This document shows positions 27,359 through 41,623 of a DNA stretch of 64,000 nucleotides, piece by piece. The translations under genes were made by a program, and so were the position numbers. Location: assembly GCA_021812385.1 (NCBI GenBank), contig JAKANO010000003.1:124001-188000 (forward strand). The letters run 5' to 3'. This DNA is from Pseudomonadota bacterium (GTDB lineage: Bacteria; Pseudomonadota; Gammaproteobacteria; Burkholderiales; Thiobacteraceae). The notes under the pieces were generated by a model, which was not told the DNA's origin, searched no databases, and saw only the letters and a program-made list of their open reading frames with translations. Position 1 is the stretch's first letter. The number at the start of each line of letters is the position of its first letter.

Positions 27359-28450
27359 ATGTTACTAGCCTTGTTTCAATGGTTGGCGCAAGAGCAGCAC
27401 ATCCGCGTCTTCAACGTATTCGGTTACATCACCTTGCGCGCGGTGTTGGCGGCATTGACGGCCTTGGCGATTTCATTCGTGGTCGGCCCGGGCATGATCC
27501 GGCGCCTGACGGCGTACAAAATCGGCCAGGCGGTGCGCGACGATGGTCCGCAAACGCACTTGATCAAAGCCGGCACGCCGACCATGGGCGGCGCATTGAT
27601 TCTGGTGGCGATTCTGGTGGCCACCTTGTTGTGGGCCGACCTGAAAAATATTTATGTCTGGGTGGTGCTCGGCATCACCGGCGGCTATGGCGCCGTGGGT
27701 TGGGTCGACGATTATCGCAAAGTGGTGCATCGCAATCCGAAGGGCTTGTCGGCGCGCGCCAAATTATTTTGGCAATCGCTGATCGCCTTGTGCGCCGTCG
27801 CGTTCATCGCCTACAGCACCCATCTGCCGGCGCAGACCGAATTGATCGTGCCGTTCTTCAAGACCGTGGCCATCCCCTTGGGCACGTTTGGCTTCATGGC
27901 CTTGGCTTATTGCGTGATTGTCGGCACCAGCAATGCGGTGAACCTGACCGATGGCCTGGACGGCTTGGCGATCATGCCCACGGTGATGGTGGCCAGCGCC
28001 TTGGCGATCTTCGCTTATGTCGCCGGCAATGTAGTGTTCGCCAAGTATCTGCAATTGCCGCACATTCCCGGCGCGGGCGAGTTGGCGGTGTTCTGTGCCG
28101 CGATCGCCGGCGCGGGGCTGGCGTTTCTCTGGTTCAACGCCTATCCGGCGGAAGTGTTTATGGGCGATGTCGGCGCCTTGGCCTTGGGCGGTGCGCTGGG
28201 CGTGGTGGCGGTGATCGTGCGCCAGGAAATCGTGCTGTTCATCATGGGCGGCGTGTTCGTGGTGGAGACCTTGTCTGTGGTGTTGCAAGTGGCTTCGTTC
28301 AAGCTCACCGGCAAGCGCATTTTCCGCATGGCGCCGCTGCACCACCACTATGAATTGAAGGGTTGGAAAGAGAATCAAGTCGTGGTGCGGTTTTGGATCA
28401 TCACCATGATCTTGGTGTTGATCGGATTGTCGACGCTGAAATTACGATGA
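27359..28450 (+). CDS. mraY: phospho-MurNAc-pentapeptide transferase
   Basis: 363 aa from the ATG at 27359, with GGAG upstream. A polytopic membrane enzyme of about ten helices that makes lipid I on undecaprenyl phosphate. Conserved cytoplasmic loops are visible: [37 protein letters not shown] and [10 protein letters not shown]. These carry the magnesium-binding aspartates and the histidine cluster of the family. Confidence 0.97.
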   Translation: MLLALFQWLAQEQHIRVFNVFGYITLRAVLAALTALAISFVVGPGMIRRLTAYKIGQAVRDDGPQTHLIKAGTPTMGGALILVAILVATLLWADLKNIYVWVVLGITGGYGAVGWVDDYRKVVHRNPKGLSARAKLFWQSLIALCAVAFIAYSTHLPAQTELIVPFFKTVAIPLGTFGFMALAYCVIVGTSNAVNLTDGLDGLAIMPTVMVASALAIFAYVAGNVVFAKYLQLPHIPGAGELAVFCAAIAGAGLAFLWFNAYPAEVFMGDVGALALGGALGVVAVIVRQEIVLFIMGGVFVVETLSVVLQVASFKLTGKRIFRMAPLHHHYELKGWKENQVVVRFWIITMILVLIGLSTLKLR

Positions 28451-28483
28451 AAATAATCTTGCCACTAGGTTGATAGCATTTAG

Positions 28484-29857
28484 ATGAACATCAAAGGCAA
28501 AAACATATTGGTGCTGGGCCTGGGCGATACCGGCCTGTCCATGGTGCGCTGGCTGGTGCGCCAGGGCGCGATCGTGCGCGCCGCCGATAGCCGCGAGTCG
28601 CCGCCACATGCCGCGAAAATTCGCGCTGAGTGGCCGCAAGTGGAAGTGCTGACCGGTGAAATCAATGCCGCTTGTTTTGAAAATATCGACTTGATCGCCA
28701 TCAGCCCCGGCGTGCCGCTGGCCAGCCTGCCGGCGACGCGCGTGCCGGTGGTGGGCGATGTGGAATTGTTCGCGCAGGCCCTAGTCCAAGACCAGGCGCC
28801 GCGCCAAGCCAAGGTGATCGCCATTACCGGCGCCAACGGCAAGACCACGGTGACTGCGCTGTGCGGCGCGATGTGCGCGCAAAGCGGCGCGCGCACAGTG
28901 GTGGCCGGCAATATCGGCCTGCCGGTGTTGGATGCCTTATGCGCGATTGAAGACGGCGCGGCGATGCCGGAAATCTTTGTGCTGGAGTTGTCGAGCTTCC
29001 AATTGGAGACGACTTCCACCCTGCATGCCGATGCCGCAACCGTATTGAATGTGACGCAGGATCACCTGGACCGCTATGCCGACATGAATGCGTATGCCGC
29101 TGCCAAGGCGCGCATTTTCGCCGGCAACGGCGTGCAACTGTTGAACCGCGAAGATGCCTATAGCCAAGCGATGGCTGTGCCGGGACGCAAGATTGAAACC
29201 TTTGGCCTGCGTGCGCCGGCCAACGATGCCGAATGGGGCTTGGCGCAAGTCGATGGCGCGGACTGGTTGGCGCATGGCCAAGAAAAATTAATGCCGTGCC
29301 GGGACATTCCGCTCGCCGGCCGGCATAACGCGGCCAATGCCCTGGCGGCGCTCGGCTTGTGCAGCGCCATTGGATTGCCGATGGCGCCCTTGCTCGCTGC
29401 GCTGCGCGGCTTTAAAGGTTTGCCGCACCGCGTACAAAAAGTGGCCGAAATCGCCGACGTGATTTTTTACGATGACTCCAAGGGCACCAATGTCGGGGCC
29501 ACGGTGGCGGCATTGAGCGGCATGCGCGAGCCGGTGGTGTTGATTGCCGGCGGCGAAGGCAAGGGCCAGGATTTTTCGCCGCTCAAACCGGCTTGTGCGG
29601 CGCATGCGCGGGCCGTGGTGCTGATCGGGCGCGATGCGCTGCTGATTGAAGCCGCCGTGGCCGGATGCGGCATTCCGCTGCTGCGGGCGCGCGATATGGA
29701 AGAAGCGGTGCGCATGGCGTTCCAAGCCAGCCAAGCCGGCGATGCGGTGCTGCTTTCGCCCGCCTGCGCCAGCTTCGATATGTTTCGCAACTACGAGCAT
29801 CGCGCCCAGGTGTTCGTTGCGGCGGTCGAGAAATTGCAACAGGAGCGCGCGGCATGA
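28484..29857 (+). CDS. murD: UDP-MurNAc-L-Ala--D-glutamate ligase
   Basis: 457 aa. The N-terminal substrate-binding domain starts [16 protein letters not shown], the central ATPase has ITGANGKTT, and the C-terminal part has [13 protein letters not shown] and [12 protein letters not shown]. It adds D-glutamate to UDP-MurNAc-L-Ala. It overlaps the ftsW start by four bases. Confidence 0.97.
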   Translation: MNIKGKNILVLGLGDTGLSMVRWLVRQGAIVRAADSRESPPHAAKIRAEWPQVEVLTGEINAACFENIDLIAISPGVPLASLPATRVPVVGDVELFAQALVQDQAPRQAKVIAITGANGKTTVTALCGAMCAQSGARTVVAGNIGLPVLDALCAIEDGAAMPEIFVLELSSFQLETTSTLHADAATVLNVTQDHLDRYADMNAYAAAKARIFAGNGVQLLNREDAYSQAMAVPGRKIETFGLRAPANDAEWGLAQVDGADWLAHGQEKLMPCRDIPLAGRHNAANALAALGLCSAIGLPMAPLLAALRGFKGLPHRVQKVAEIADVIFYDDSKGTNVGATVAALSGMREPVVLIAGGEGKGQDFSPLKPACAAHARAVVLIGRDALLIEAAVAGCGIPLLRARDMEEAVRMAFQASQAGDAVLLSPACASFDMFRNYEHRAQVFVAAVEKLQQERAA

Positions 29858-31020
29858 TGTTCTATGCAACCGCGCTGCGCACCCAACACGCCAAGGCGGA
29901 TTACGACCAAGGCTTGTTGTGGGCAACGTTGCTGCTGTTGGCCTTGGGCGCAGTGATGGTGTATTCGGCTTCCATCGCCATTGCCGGCTCCAACCGTTAT
30001 ACCGGCTATCAGGAAAGCTATTACCTGTTGCGGCAATTGCTGTACGTCGCAGTGAGCTTGGTGTTCGGCTTCATCGCCTTTCAGATTCCCTTGCGTGCCT
30101 GGCAAAAACTGGCGCCGTATTTGTTTATCGCCGGCATCGTACTGTTGATTTTGGTGCTGGTGCCGGGCGTGGGGCGGGTGGTGAACGGCTCGAAGCGCTG
30201 GATCTCTCTGTTCGTGGTGAATTTGCAGCCGTCCGAACTCATGAAGCTGTTCGCGGTGTTATATGCCGCCGACTATACCATCCGCAAATCCGGGCACATG
30301 CAGAGCTTCACCAAAGGCTTCTTGCCGATGCTGGTGGTGATGCTGTTCATCGGCGCGCTGCTGTTGTTCGAGCCGGATTTCGGCGCGTTCGCGGTGATTA
30401 TCGCCGTAGCCATGGGCATCCTGTTTCTGGGCGGGATCAATGGCCGGCAATTCGGCAGCTTGATCGTGATGCTGGTGGTCGGCTTCGCCATCGTGATTTG
30501 GAGTTCGCCTTACCGCATGCAGCGCATCATCGGTTTCATGGATCCCTGGGCCGATCCTTTCGGCAAGGGCTACCAGCTTTCGCACGCCTTGATCGCTTTC
30601 GGGCGCGGCGGCTGGTTCGGCGTCGGCCTGGGCGGCAGCGTCGAAAAACTGATGTACCTGCCGGAAGCCCATACCGACTTTTTGCTGGCGGTGATCGCCG
30701 AGGAACTGGGATTCGTGGGCGTCATGTTGGTGGTGCTGATGTTTGCCTATATCACGCTGCGGGCTTTCGCCATCGGGCGCCAAGCGGCATCGCTGGAACG
30801 GCCGTTTGCGGCTCTGGTGGCGCACGGCATCGGCATCTGGCTGTCCGTGCAAGCGATTATCAATATGGGCGTGAACATGGGGCTGCTGCCGACCAAGGGC
30901 CTCACCTTGCCCTTGCTGTCCTTCGGCGGCAGCGGCATCGCCGCGAATTGCGTCGCGCTGGGCATCTTGCTGCGCGTGGATTGGGAAAGCCGGCAATTGA
31001 TCAAGGGATACGCATCATGA
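29854..31020 (+). CDS. ftsW: SEDS peptidoglycan glycosyltransferase FtsW
   Basis: 388 aa from the ATG overlapping the murD stop; the open frame continues upstream into murD but without FtsW features. About ten membrane segments. SEDS-family marks: [47 protein letters not shown] and LLSFGGSG. It polymerises septal glycan from lipid II together with FtsI. It overlaps murG by four bases. Confidence 0.96.
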   Translation: MMFYATALRTQHAKADYDQGLLWATLLLLALGAVMVYSASIAIAGSNRYTGYQESYYLLRQLLYVAVSLVFGFIAFQIPLRAWQKLAPYLFIAGIVLLILVLVPGVGRVVNGSKRWISLFVVNLQPSELMKLFAVLYAADYTIRKSGHMQSFTKGFLPMLVVMLFIGALLLFEPDFGAFAVIIAVAMGILFLGGINGRQFGSLIVMLVVGFAIVIWSSPYRMQRIIGFMDPWADPFGKGYQLSHALIAFGRGGWFGVGLGGSVEKLMYLPEAHTDFLLAVIAEELGFVGVMLVVLMFAYITLRAFAIGRQAASLERPFAALVAHGIGIWLSVQAIINMGVNMGLLPTKGLTLPLLSFGGSGIAANCVALGILLRVDWESRQLIKGYAS

Positions 31021-32120
31021 GCATGCTGCGGACAGTCATGATCATGGCAGGCGGCACCGGCGGGCATGTGTATCCCGGTTTGGCGGTGGCGCAAGCCTTG
31101 CGCGAGCAGGGATGGCGCGTGGTTTGGCTCGGCACGAAAAATGGTTTGGAGGCCAAGCTGGTGCCGGCGCAGGGCATCGAAATGGTGTGGCTGAAATTCG
31201 GCGGCGTACGCGGCAAAGGCTTGCTGCGCATGTTGTGGCTGCCGGCACAAATTATTCTGGCGTTCGTTCAAAGTGCGCGCGCGATCTTCAAGCATCGGCC
31301 GGACGTGGTGTTGGGCCTGGGCGGCTATACCGCATTTCCCGGCGGCATGATGGCTTCCTTGTTCAATCGGCCGCTGGTGATTCATGAGCAGAACTCGATC
31401 GCCGGCCTCACCAATCGCGTGTTGGCATGCCTTGCCGATCAAGTACTGGTGGCCTTTCCCAGCGCCTTCCAAGGCCCGAAAGATAAGCCCATTCCCTGCG
31501 GCAAAGTGGCCGCGCAGTGCTGCGGCAATCCGGTGCGCGCCGATATCGCGGCGCTGCCTGCGCCGGATGCGCGTTGGCAAAATCGCAGCGGCCCAATGCG
31601 GGTGTTGGTGGTCGGCGGCAGCCTGGGCGCACAAGCTTTGAACGAGGCGGTACCGCAAGCGTTAAAGTTGATGCAAGAGGAAAGCCGGCCGGACGTGGTG
31701 CATCAAGCCGGCATGAAACATATCGAGCAATTGCGCGCCAACTACGCCGTGGCCGGTGTGCGCGCGGAAGTGCTGGCCTTCATCGACGATATGGCAGCGC
31801 GCTATGCCTGGTGCGATGTGGTGATTTGCCGCGCCGGCGCATTGACCATTGCGGAATTGGCGGCGGCCGGCGTGGCGAGCGTGCTGGTGCCTTATCCGCA
31901 TGCCGTGGACGATCATCAAACCACCAATGCGTTTTATTTGAGCGCAGCGGGTGCGGCGATCTTGCTGCCGCAAGCCGAATTGACACCGCAGAAATTGGCG
32001 CAGTTATTGGGTGAATTCACGCGCGACAAATTGCTGGCGATGGCGCAGCAGGCGCGTGCTTTGGCGCAGCCGGATGCGACGCGGGTCGTGGCGGAAACTT
32101 GCGTGAGGTTGGCGGCATGA
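31017..32120 (+). CDS. murG: UDP-GlcNAc:lipid I N-acetylglucosaminyltransferase
   Basis: 367 aa from the ATG at 31017. The N-terminal glycine-rich loop [17 protein letters not shown] contacts lipid I, and [19 protein letters not shown] and the UDP-GlcNAc site [16 protein letters not shown] follow. It makes lipid II on the inner face of the membrane. Its stop is followed by a repeat-filled spacer before murC. Confidence 0.97.
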   Translation: MSMLRTVMIMAGGTGGHVYPGLAVAQALREQGWRVVWLGTKNGLEAKLVPAQGIEMVWLKFGGVRGKGLLRMLWLPAQIILAFVQSARAIFKHRPDVVLGLGGYTAFPGGMMASLFNRPLVIHEQNSIAGLTNRVLACLADQVLVAFPSAFQGPKDKPIPCGKVAAQCCGNPVRADIAALPAPDARWQNRSGPMRVLVVGGSLGAQALNEAVPQALKLMQEESRPDVVHQAGMKHIEQLRANYAVAGVRAEVLAFIDDMAARYAWCDVVICRAGALTIAELAAAGVASVLVPYPHAVDDHQTTNAFYLSAAGAAILLPQAELTPQKLAQLLGEFTRDKLLAMAQQARALAQPDATRVVAETCVRLAA

Positions 32121-32220
32121 GAACAGCGGGAAGCAGTGAGCGGGGAGCGGTGAGCGGGAAAAGCGGAGTACGCGCGGATTTTGTACTTACCGCTTCCTGT
32201 TCCCCGCTTCCTGCTCCCCA
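32120..32220. repeat. GAGCGG/CCGCTCCC-type inverted repeat between murG and murC
   Basis: The left part (about 32121-32158) is a string of GCGGGAAGCAGTGAGCGGGGAGC-like units. The right part (about 32190-32219) is an imperfect inverted copy (CCGCTTCCTGTTCCCCGC). It fills the whole murG-murC spacer and could form a long stem. Related motifs occur at 33598-33637 and 34138-34175. Confidence 0.75.
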
Positions 32221-32226
32221 AAAAAC

Positions 32227-33604
32227 ATGAAACATAAAGTCAAACACATTCATTTCGTAGGCATCGGCGGTGTCGGCATGAGCGGCATCGCGGAAGTATT
32301 GCTGAACCTGGGCTTCAAGATCAGCGGCTCGGATATATCCGACAATGCCGCCACCAAGCGTTTGGCTAAGCAGGGCGCGAAAATTTATCACAGCCACGCT
32401 GCAAGTAATGTGGAAAAGGCCGATGTGGTGGTGACTTCGACGGCGGTTAAATCAGACAACCCGGAAGTGCTGATGGCGCGCGAGAAGGCTATTCCGGTGG
32501 TGCCGCGCGCCATGATGCTGGCGGAGCTGATGCGCTTCAAGCAAGGCATCGCGGTGGCGGGTACGCACGGCAAGACCACCACCACCAGCTTGATCGCCAG
32601 CGTGCTGGCCGAAGGCGGATTGGATCCGACCTATGTAATCGGCGGCCGTTTGGAAGCCGCGGGCGCGCATGCCAAATTGGGGCAGGGCGAGTGGCTGGTG
32701 GCCGAGGCCGACGAGTCCGATGCTTCGTTCTTGTATTTGATGCCGGTGCTGTCGGTGGTGACCAATATCGACGCCGACCATATGGAAACCTATGGCCACG
32801 ATTTCGAAAAACTGAAACAAGCCTTCGTCGATTTCATTCAGCACTTGCCGTTCTACGGCGTCGCCGTGTTGTGTGCGGACGATGTGCATGTGCAAGCGAT
32901 CATGCCGCGCCTGACCAAGGCGATCGTGACTTACGGCACGGCGAAAAACGCCGATATCCGCGCCACCAAGATCAAGGCGGCAGCAGGGCAAATGCAATTT
33001 CAGGTGACGCGTAAAAGCGGTGCAACCTTGGCCGTGACCTTGAATTTGCCGGGCCACCACAATGTGCTGAACGCCTTGGCGGCAATCGCGGTCGCGAGCG
33101 AATTGAATGTCTCGGACAAGGCGATTTTGAAAGGACTGTCCGAGTTCAAGGGCGTGGGGCGGCGCTTCCAGCGCTATGGCGAGATTGCGCTGCCGAGCGG
33201 CGGGCAATTTACCTTGATCGATGACTATGGCCATCACCCGGTAGAAATGGCGGCCACCATCGCTGCCGCGCGCGGCGCATTTCCCAAGCAGCGTCTGGTG
33301 CTGGCGTTCCAGCCGCATCGCTACTCGCGCACGCGCGACTTGTTCGAGGATTTTGTAAAAGTGCTGTCGAGCGTGGATGCCTTGGTGTTGACGGAGGTTT
33401 ATCCCGCAGGCGAAGCGCCGATCGTCGCCGCCGATGGACGTGCCTTGACGCGCGCCATCCGTGTGGGCGGAAAAGTCGAGCCGGTGTTTGTGGAAACGGC
33501 GGGAGAAATGCCGCAGGCGATTATGAATTTGGTGCGCGCAGGGGATGTGGTGTTGACCATGGGCGCGGGTTCGGTCGGGCAAGTGCCGGGCTTATTAATG
33601 AGCG

Positions 33605-33615
<11 letters not shown>
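32227..33615 (+). CDS. murC: UDP-N-acetylmuramate--L-alanine ligase
   Basis: 462 aa. The Rossmann-like start [17 protein letters not shown], the ATP loop [11 protein letters not shown] and later [12 protein letters not shown] and FQPHRYSRT identify MurC, which adds the first peptide residue. The last four codons (MSGER or nearby) lie in a GAGCGGTGAACGG repeat that also supplies the start of murB. The two genes overlap by 11 bp. Confidence 0.96.
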
Positions 33616-36378
<2,763 letters not shown>

Positions 36379-36398
36379 GGGATTTGGAGCGAATGTAG

Positions 36399-37634
36399 AT
36401 GGCGAAAAATAAAGAACAGAAAAACCTTTTGATCGGTCTCGACATCGGGACTTCCAAGATCGTGGCCTTGGTGGCGGAAGTGCTGCCGGAGGGGCGCATG
36501 GAAGTGATCGGCATCGGTGAAACGCCGTCGCGCGGCCTGAAGAAAGGCGTGGTGGTGAATATCGAGTCCACGGTGAATGCCATTCAGCGCGCGCTGGAAG
36601 AAGCGGAACTGATGGCGGACTGCAAGATTCGCGATGTGTTTACCGGTATTGCCGGCAGCCATATCAAGAGCCTGAATTCGCACGGCATGGTGGCGATCAA
36701 GGACAAGGAAGTGGCGCAAGCCGATGTGGAGCGCGTGATCGAGACCGCGCGCGCGGTCAACATTCCGACCGACCAGCAGATCCTGCATATCTTGACCCAG
36801 GAATTCATTATCGACGGTCAGGAAGATGTGCGCGAACCGCTGGGCATGAGCGGCGTGCGCCTGGAAGTCAAAGTGCACATCGTGACCGGCGCGGTATCCG
36901 CCGCGCAGAACATTATCAAGTGCGTGAAGCGCTGCGGCCTGGAAGTGCGCGATCTGATTTTGCAACCACTGGCTTCGAGCATGGCGGTGTTGACCGAGGA
37001 CGAAAAGGACTTGGGCGTGTGCCTGATCGACATCGGCGGCGGCACGGCGGATATCGCGGTGTTCACCAACGGCGCGATTCGGCATACCGCGGTGATCCCG
37101 ATCGCCGGCGACCAGATCACCAACGATATCGCGATGGCCTTGCGCACGCCGACCAAGGAAGCGGAAGACATCAAGCGCATTCACGGCTGCGCCTTGCGGC
37201 AATTGGCGCACCCCTCGGAAATGATCGAGGTGCCGAGCGTGGGCGATCGCGGCCCGCGCCAGCTGTCGCGCCAAACCCTGGCGGAAGTGATCGAGCCGCG
37301 TGTCGAAGAATTGTATTCCTTGGCACAAGCGGAGCTGCGGCGCAGCGGCTTCGAGGAACTGGTTTCCTCCGGCATCGTGCTCACCGGCGGCTCGAGCATG
37401 ATGCAGGGCATGGTGGATTTGGGCGAGGAAGTGTTTCACATGCCGGTGCGGTTGGGCTTGCCGCAATACGCCGGCGGCCTGTCGGAAGTGGTGCGCAATC
37501 CGCGCTACGCCACGGGCGTGGGGCTGTTGCTCGCCGGCTTGGAACAATATCAGCGCCATCAATTGGTGCGCATGCAGAGTTCTTCAGTGCAGCAAGTGTT
37601 CGACAAAATGAAGTCATGGTTTCAGGGCTTTTAG
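36399..37634 (+). CDS. ftsA: cell division protein FtsA
   Basis: 411 aa actin-like ATPase that ties FtsZ to the membrane. The phosphate-1 loop is LIGLDIGTSKIVALV, phosphate-2 is LIDIGGGTADIAVF, and the adenosine loop is VLTGGSSMMQGM. The amphipathic membrane-targeting helix is at the extreme C-terminus (VFDKMKSWFQGF). A palindromic repeat follows in the gap to ftsZ. Confidence 0.97.
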   Translation: MAKNKEQKNLLIGLDIGTSKIVALVAEVLPEGRMEVIGIGETPSRGLKKGVVVNIESTVNAIQRALEEAELMADCKIRDVFTGIAGSHIKSLNSHGMVAIKDKEVAQADVERVIETARAVNIPTDQQILHILTQEFIIDGQEDVREPLGMSGVRLEVKVHIVTGAVSAAQNIIKCVKRCGLEVRDLILQPLASSMAVLTEDEKDLGVCLIDIGGGTADIAVFTNGAIRHTAVIPIAGDQITNDIAMALRTPTKEAEDIKRIHGCALRQLAHPSEMIEVPSVGDRGPRQLSRQTLAEVIEPRVEELYSLAQAELRRSGFEELVSSGIVLTGGSSMMQGMVDLGEEVFHMPVRLGLPQYAGGLSEVVRNPRYATGVGLLLAGLEQYQRHQLVRMQSSSVQQVFDKMKSWFQGF

Positions 37635-37641
37635 GGTGTAG

Positions 37642-37661
37642 GGGCGAGGCATGCCTCGCCC
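37642..37661. repeat. GGGCGAGGCATGCCTCGCCC palindrome between ftsA and ftsZ
   Basis: A perfect 20-bp palindrome lies 8 bp after the ftsA stop, followed 11 bp later by seven Ts (37673-37679). It could slow or partly end transcription between ftsA and ftsZ. The same palindrome type is frequent in other bacterial genomes (recalled). Confidence 0.8.
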
Positions 37662-37708
37662 GACTAGGGTAATTTTTTTCGTAGTTGTTTTTTTATTAGG
37701 AGGTGGCG

Positions 37709-38857
<1,149 letters not shown>

Positions 38858-39025
38858 CGCTTGGGCTTTCGGGTTAGGGGCTGAGAGCGGTTTAGGCGTA
38901 CTCGGTCGTAAAGGGTTTGTAAAAATGGGCGTTAAAGCTCAGGGGCGCGGCTCCCTCAAAAAATCGGGTGGGTCAACGCTATGTTAGAATGCGCGTTTTT
39001 ACGCTTTAAACCTTGGGATTAATAC

Positions 39026-39940
39026 GTGTTAAAGCAACGTACCTTAAAGAATGTCATCAGCGCCACTGGCGTTGGCTTGCATAGTGGGCAGAAAGTCACC
39101 ATGACGCTGCGCCCGGCGCCAATCGATACCGGCATCGTGTTTTGCCGCGTGGATTTGCCGCAGGCGCCCACTATTAAAGCCGACCCGTTCCATGTGAGCG
39201 ATACACGCTTGTGTTCGGCTCTGGAAGACAATGGCGCCAAAGTGATGACGGTGGAACACCTGATGTCGGCCCTGGCCGGCCTGGGAATCGATAATGTCTA
39301 CATCGATCTCACGGCTTCCGAAGTGCCGATCATGGATGGTTCGGCCAGCCCGTTCGTGTTCCTGGTGCAATCGGCCGGGGTAGCGGAGCAGTCGGCGCTG
39401 AAGCGCTTTATCCGGGTAAAAACCCCAATTACGGTTGAGGATGGCGATAAATGGGTCAAGCTCGAGCCGTATAACGGCTTTCGCGTCACGCTGAGCATCG
39501 ACTTCGATCACCCGGTTTTTGAACATTCCGGCAAAGCCGTGACGGTCGATTTTGCCGATACGTCTTTTATCAAGGAAATCAGCCGCGCGCGCACTTTCGG
39601 CTTCATGCATGAAGTGGAATACCTGCGCAATAACGGATTGGCGCTGGGCGGCAGCCTGGACAACGCCATCGTGATGGATGAATTTCGGGTGTTGAATGTG
39701 GATGGCCTGCGTTACGAAGATGAATTCGTTAAACATAAGGCCTTGGACGCGATTGGCGACTTATATATGTTGGGGCATCCCTTGATCGGGGCTTTCAGCG
39801 GCAATAAGTCCGGGCATGCACTGAATAACCAACTCTTGCGCGCCTTGTTGCAAGATCAAAACGCTTGGGAGTACGTTTCCTTCAAACGCCAAGACGAAGC
39901 GCCGCAAGGATTTCTTCGCCTCCAGGCGCAAACCGCTTAG
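39026..39940 (+). CDS. lpxC: UDP-3-O-acyl-N-acetylglucosamine deacetylase
   Basis: 304 aa from a GTG at 39026 that gives the family start [20 protein letters not shown]. It is the committed zinc deacetylase of lipid A synthesis. Zinc ligands: His in [15 protein letters not shown], and the His and Asp of [24 protein letters not shown] is also conserved. No clear promoter was found in the 168-bp spacer after ftsZ. Confidence 0.97.
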   Translation: MLKQRTLKNVISATGVGLHSGQKVTMTLRPAPIDTGIVFCRVDLPQAPTIKADPFHVSDTRLCSALEDNGAKVMTVEHLMSALAGLGIDNVYIDLTASEVPIMDGSASPFVFLVQSAGVAEQSALKRFIRVKTPITVEDGDKWVKLEPYNGFRVTLSIDFDHPVFEHSGKAVTVDFADTSFIKEISRARTFGFMHEVEYLRNNGLALGGSLDNAIVMDEFRVLNVDGLRYEDEFVKHKALDAIGDLYMLGHPLIGAFSGNKSGHALNNQLLRALLQDQNAWEYVSFKRQDEAPQGFLRLQAQTA

Positions 39941-39963
39941 CGCTAAGCCGTGGCCGTCTGGGC

Positions 39964-40149
39964 ATGATGATCGTCCTGCGTTTTTACCTGCTGATTGTCC
40001 TGCTGACCATTGGTAGCGCCTTGTTGGTGGGCATGCTGCTCAGAGACAAGCGCTGGTTGCGGTTTGCTTGGCAGTTATTCAAATTCTCAGTAGTGCTGTT
40101 ATTGGTCGTCGGTTTGGCCATCACCGTCGGTCGGCTGGTCCTGATTTGA
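39964..40149 (+). CDS. small two-helix membrane protein
   Basis: 61 aa from the ATG at 39964. Two hydrophobic segments, about residues 3-21 and 34-58, are joined by a basic loop (RDKRWLRFAWQ), so both ends probably face the same side with the loop cytoplasmic. It follows lpxC by 23 bp. Its last 51 bp overlap the convergent DciA-like gene. I do not recognise the family. Confidence 0.6.
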   Translation: MMIVLRFYLLIVLLTIGSALLVGMLLRDKRWLRFAWQLFKFSVVLLLVVGLAITVGRLVLI

Positions 40150-40581
40150 TCCAACTTGGTGCTTAATTAAGTTAGTAAGCGCTTCCTTAAGCGCTGATTC
40201 CGGTAGGTCGTGCTCTAATTTTTCCAGGCTTTCCAATCCACGGTTCGATATAGGGTTTTTCGGCGCAATCGCAGGCTTTGATGACGGCTGATTCACTTGC
40301 ACATCTACCAGAATTCCAGTAATTTCACCCCCCCGCTGCTGAAATTTTGTCAGTAGGCTGGGTAACTGCTGATTCAGTTTCGAGGCAATTGCGCCGTTAT
40401 CGGCATAAAGGGTCAACACGCCATCGTCCAGGCGACCGACCCGACAATAACGCGCCAAACCAAAAGGCGCGATGGATTCCCAAAGGTGTGCGAGCGCACT
40501 AAGTCTTTGGGCCGCAGCGGTTAAGCGGCTCAAAGGTGAGCTTGGTTCGTGCAAAAAGCTATCTAACTTACGTGCTGACAT
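40099..40581 (-). CDS. DUF721 / DciA-like protein
   Basis: 160 aa. The N-terminal half (SRLTAAAQRLSALAHLWESIAP, LDDGVLTLYADNGAIASKLNQQLPSLL) matches the DUF721 domain. DciA, the best known member, loads the replicative helicase DnaB in bacteria lacking DnaC. The C-terminal half is polar and probably disordered. A location close to secA is common for this gene. It overlaps the preceding membrane-protein gene tail to tail by 51 bp. Confidence 0.82.
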   Translation of the reverse strand: MSARKLDSFLHEPSSPLSRLTAAAQRLSALAHLWESIAPFGLARYCRVGRLDDGVLTLYADNGAIASKLNQQLPSLLTKFQQRGGEITGILVDVQVNQPSSKPAIAPKNPISNRGLESLEKLEHDLPESALKEALTNLIKHQVGSNQDQPTDGDGQTDDQ

Positions 40582-40617
40582 AGTGCGTAATGAATATAAA
40601 AATTGTAGGGGATACGC

Positions 40618-41535
40618 TTGAATATCATATTCGTATCAAATCGCCTAGCAACTGCGCGCACAGTTTGCGTCGGGCGTTGCCAAACCGGCTTGCTGCTCAT
40701 GGCGGGGTTGATTCTGTTCATGATCTTGAGCGCCGGTTTCGGGTATCTCATGCTGTTCAAGTTCGGCGGCGTACAAGTGCCTATGGTACAAAAAGTCTTG
40801 GTTTCAGCATTGCAAAACGCGAATGAAAATGAGCGCCTCGCTACGCAACAGCGCCTATCGACCATGGCGGTCAAAGTGGGTGAAATGCAGGCACAAATTC
40901 TGCGCCTGGAAGCGTTAGGCGAACGCGTGGCGAAAGTATCCGGGATCAAAAAGGAAGAGTTCAATTTCGACCATAAGCCGGGCCAAGGCGGTCCGCTGCT
41001 GCCGGGTAAGGGCATTGACTTAAGCATGGACGATTTCCAGCAAGAGTTGAGCAAATTAGGGCGCACCCTGGATGACAAAAGCGATCAGTTGACAGTCATG
41101 GAGTCATTGATATCGCGCGAGCAGGTGCGCAAAGCGGCGCTACCCTCGGCATTGCCGGTAACGATTGGGTTTTTTTCATCGAATTACGGCTGGCGGCTAG
41201 ACCCATTTACCGGGCAGCGCGCAATGCATGAAGGCGTGGATTTTGTGGCGGATGTCGGCGCCCCGATCAAGGCCGCGGCCGGCGGCATCGTCGTATACTC
41301 CGAACTCAATTCCAGCTATGGTAATATGATCGAAATCGACCACGGCAATGGGTTGGTCAGTCGATATGCACATGCTTCCAAACGGCTGGTTAAGGAAGGC
41401 GATGTTGTGTTGCGCGGCCAGAAGATCGGCGAAGTCGGCAGCACGGGTCGTTCAACCGGGCCGCATCTGCACTTCGAAGTACTTTTGAACGGTACGCCAC
41501 AAAATCCCATCCGCTATTTGAACTTGCCGGGCTAA
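40618..41535 (+). CDS. M23 (LytM-type) peptidase with membrane anchor
   Basis: 305 aa from a TTG at 40618 (AGGGG upstream). A membrane segment lies at about 22-46, a coiled coil at about 65-100, and an M23 domain at about 185-300. Zinc ligands are present as HEGVDF and HLHFE, with YAHA between them, so it should be an active murein endopeptidase or an amidase activator. It stands directly before secA, as in several betaproteobacteria. Confidence 0.9.
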   Translation: MNIIFVSNRLATARTVCVGRCQTGLLLMAGLILFMILSAGFGYLMLFKFGGVQVPMVQKVLVSALQNANENERLATQQRLSTMAVKVGEMQAQILRLEALGERVAKVSGIKKEEFNFDHKPGQGGPLLPGKGIDLSMDDFQQELSKLGRTLDDKSDQLTVMESLISREQVRKAALPSALPVTIGFFSSNYGWRLDPFTGQRAMHEGVDFVADVGAPIKAAAGGIVVYSELNSSYGNMIEIDHGNGLVSRYAHASKRLVKEGDVVLRGQKIGEVGSTGRSTGPHLHFEVLLNGTPQNPIRYLNLPG

Positions 41536-41556
41536 GTCGAGCCTTATATACCGATG

Positions 41557-41598
41557 AGGTGCAAGCATCGCGCGTGTTTTATCGCGGTACTTGCACCT
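41557..41598 (+). terminator. hairpin between the M23 peptidase and secA
   Basis: AGGTGCAAG (41557-41565) pairs with CTTGCACCT (41590-41598) around a 24-base loop, followed by TAATTTTATT. It could be a weak terminator or a leader structure 26 bp before the secA start. No secM-like ORF was found. Confidence 0.45.
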
Positions 41599-41623
41599 TA
41601 ATTTTATTGACCAAAGAACAAAC

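Noticed and set aside
27379-28353. 324-codon ORF in another frame of mraY
   Set aside because: Its Arg/Gly/His-rich composition is that of a frame-shifted reading of mraY.
29646-31016. Open frame continuing upstream of murG across ftsW
   Set aside because: MurG homology begins at 31017. The upstream part is an arginine-rich shadow of murD and ftsW.
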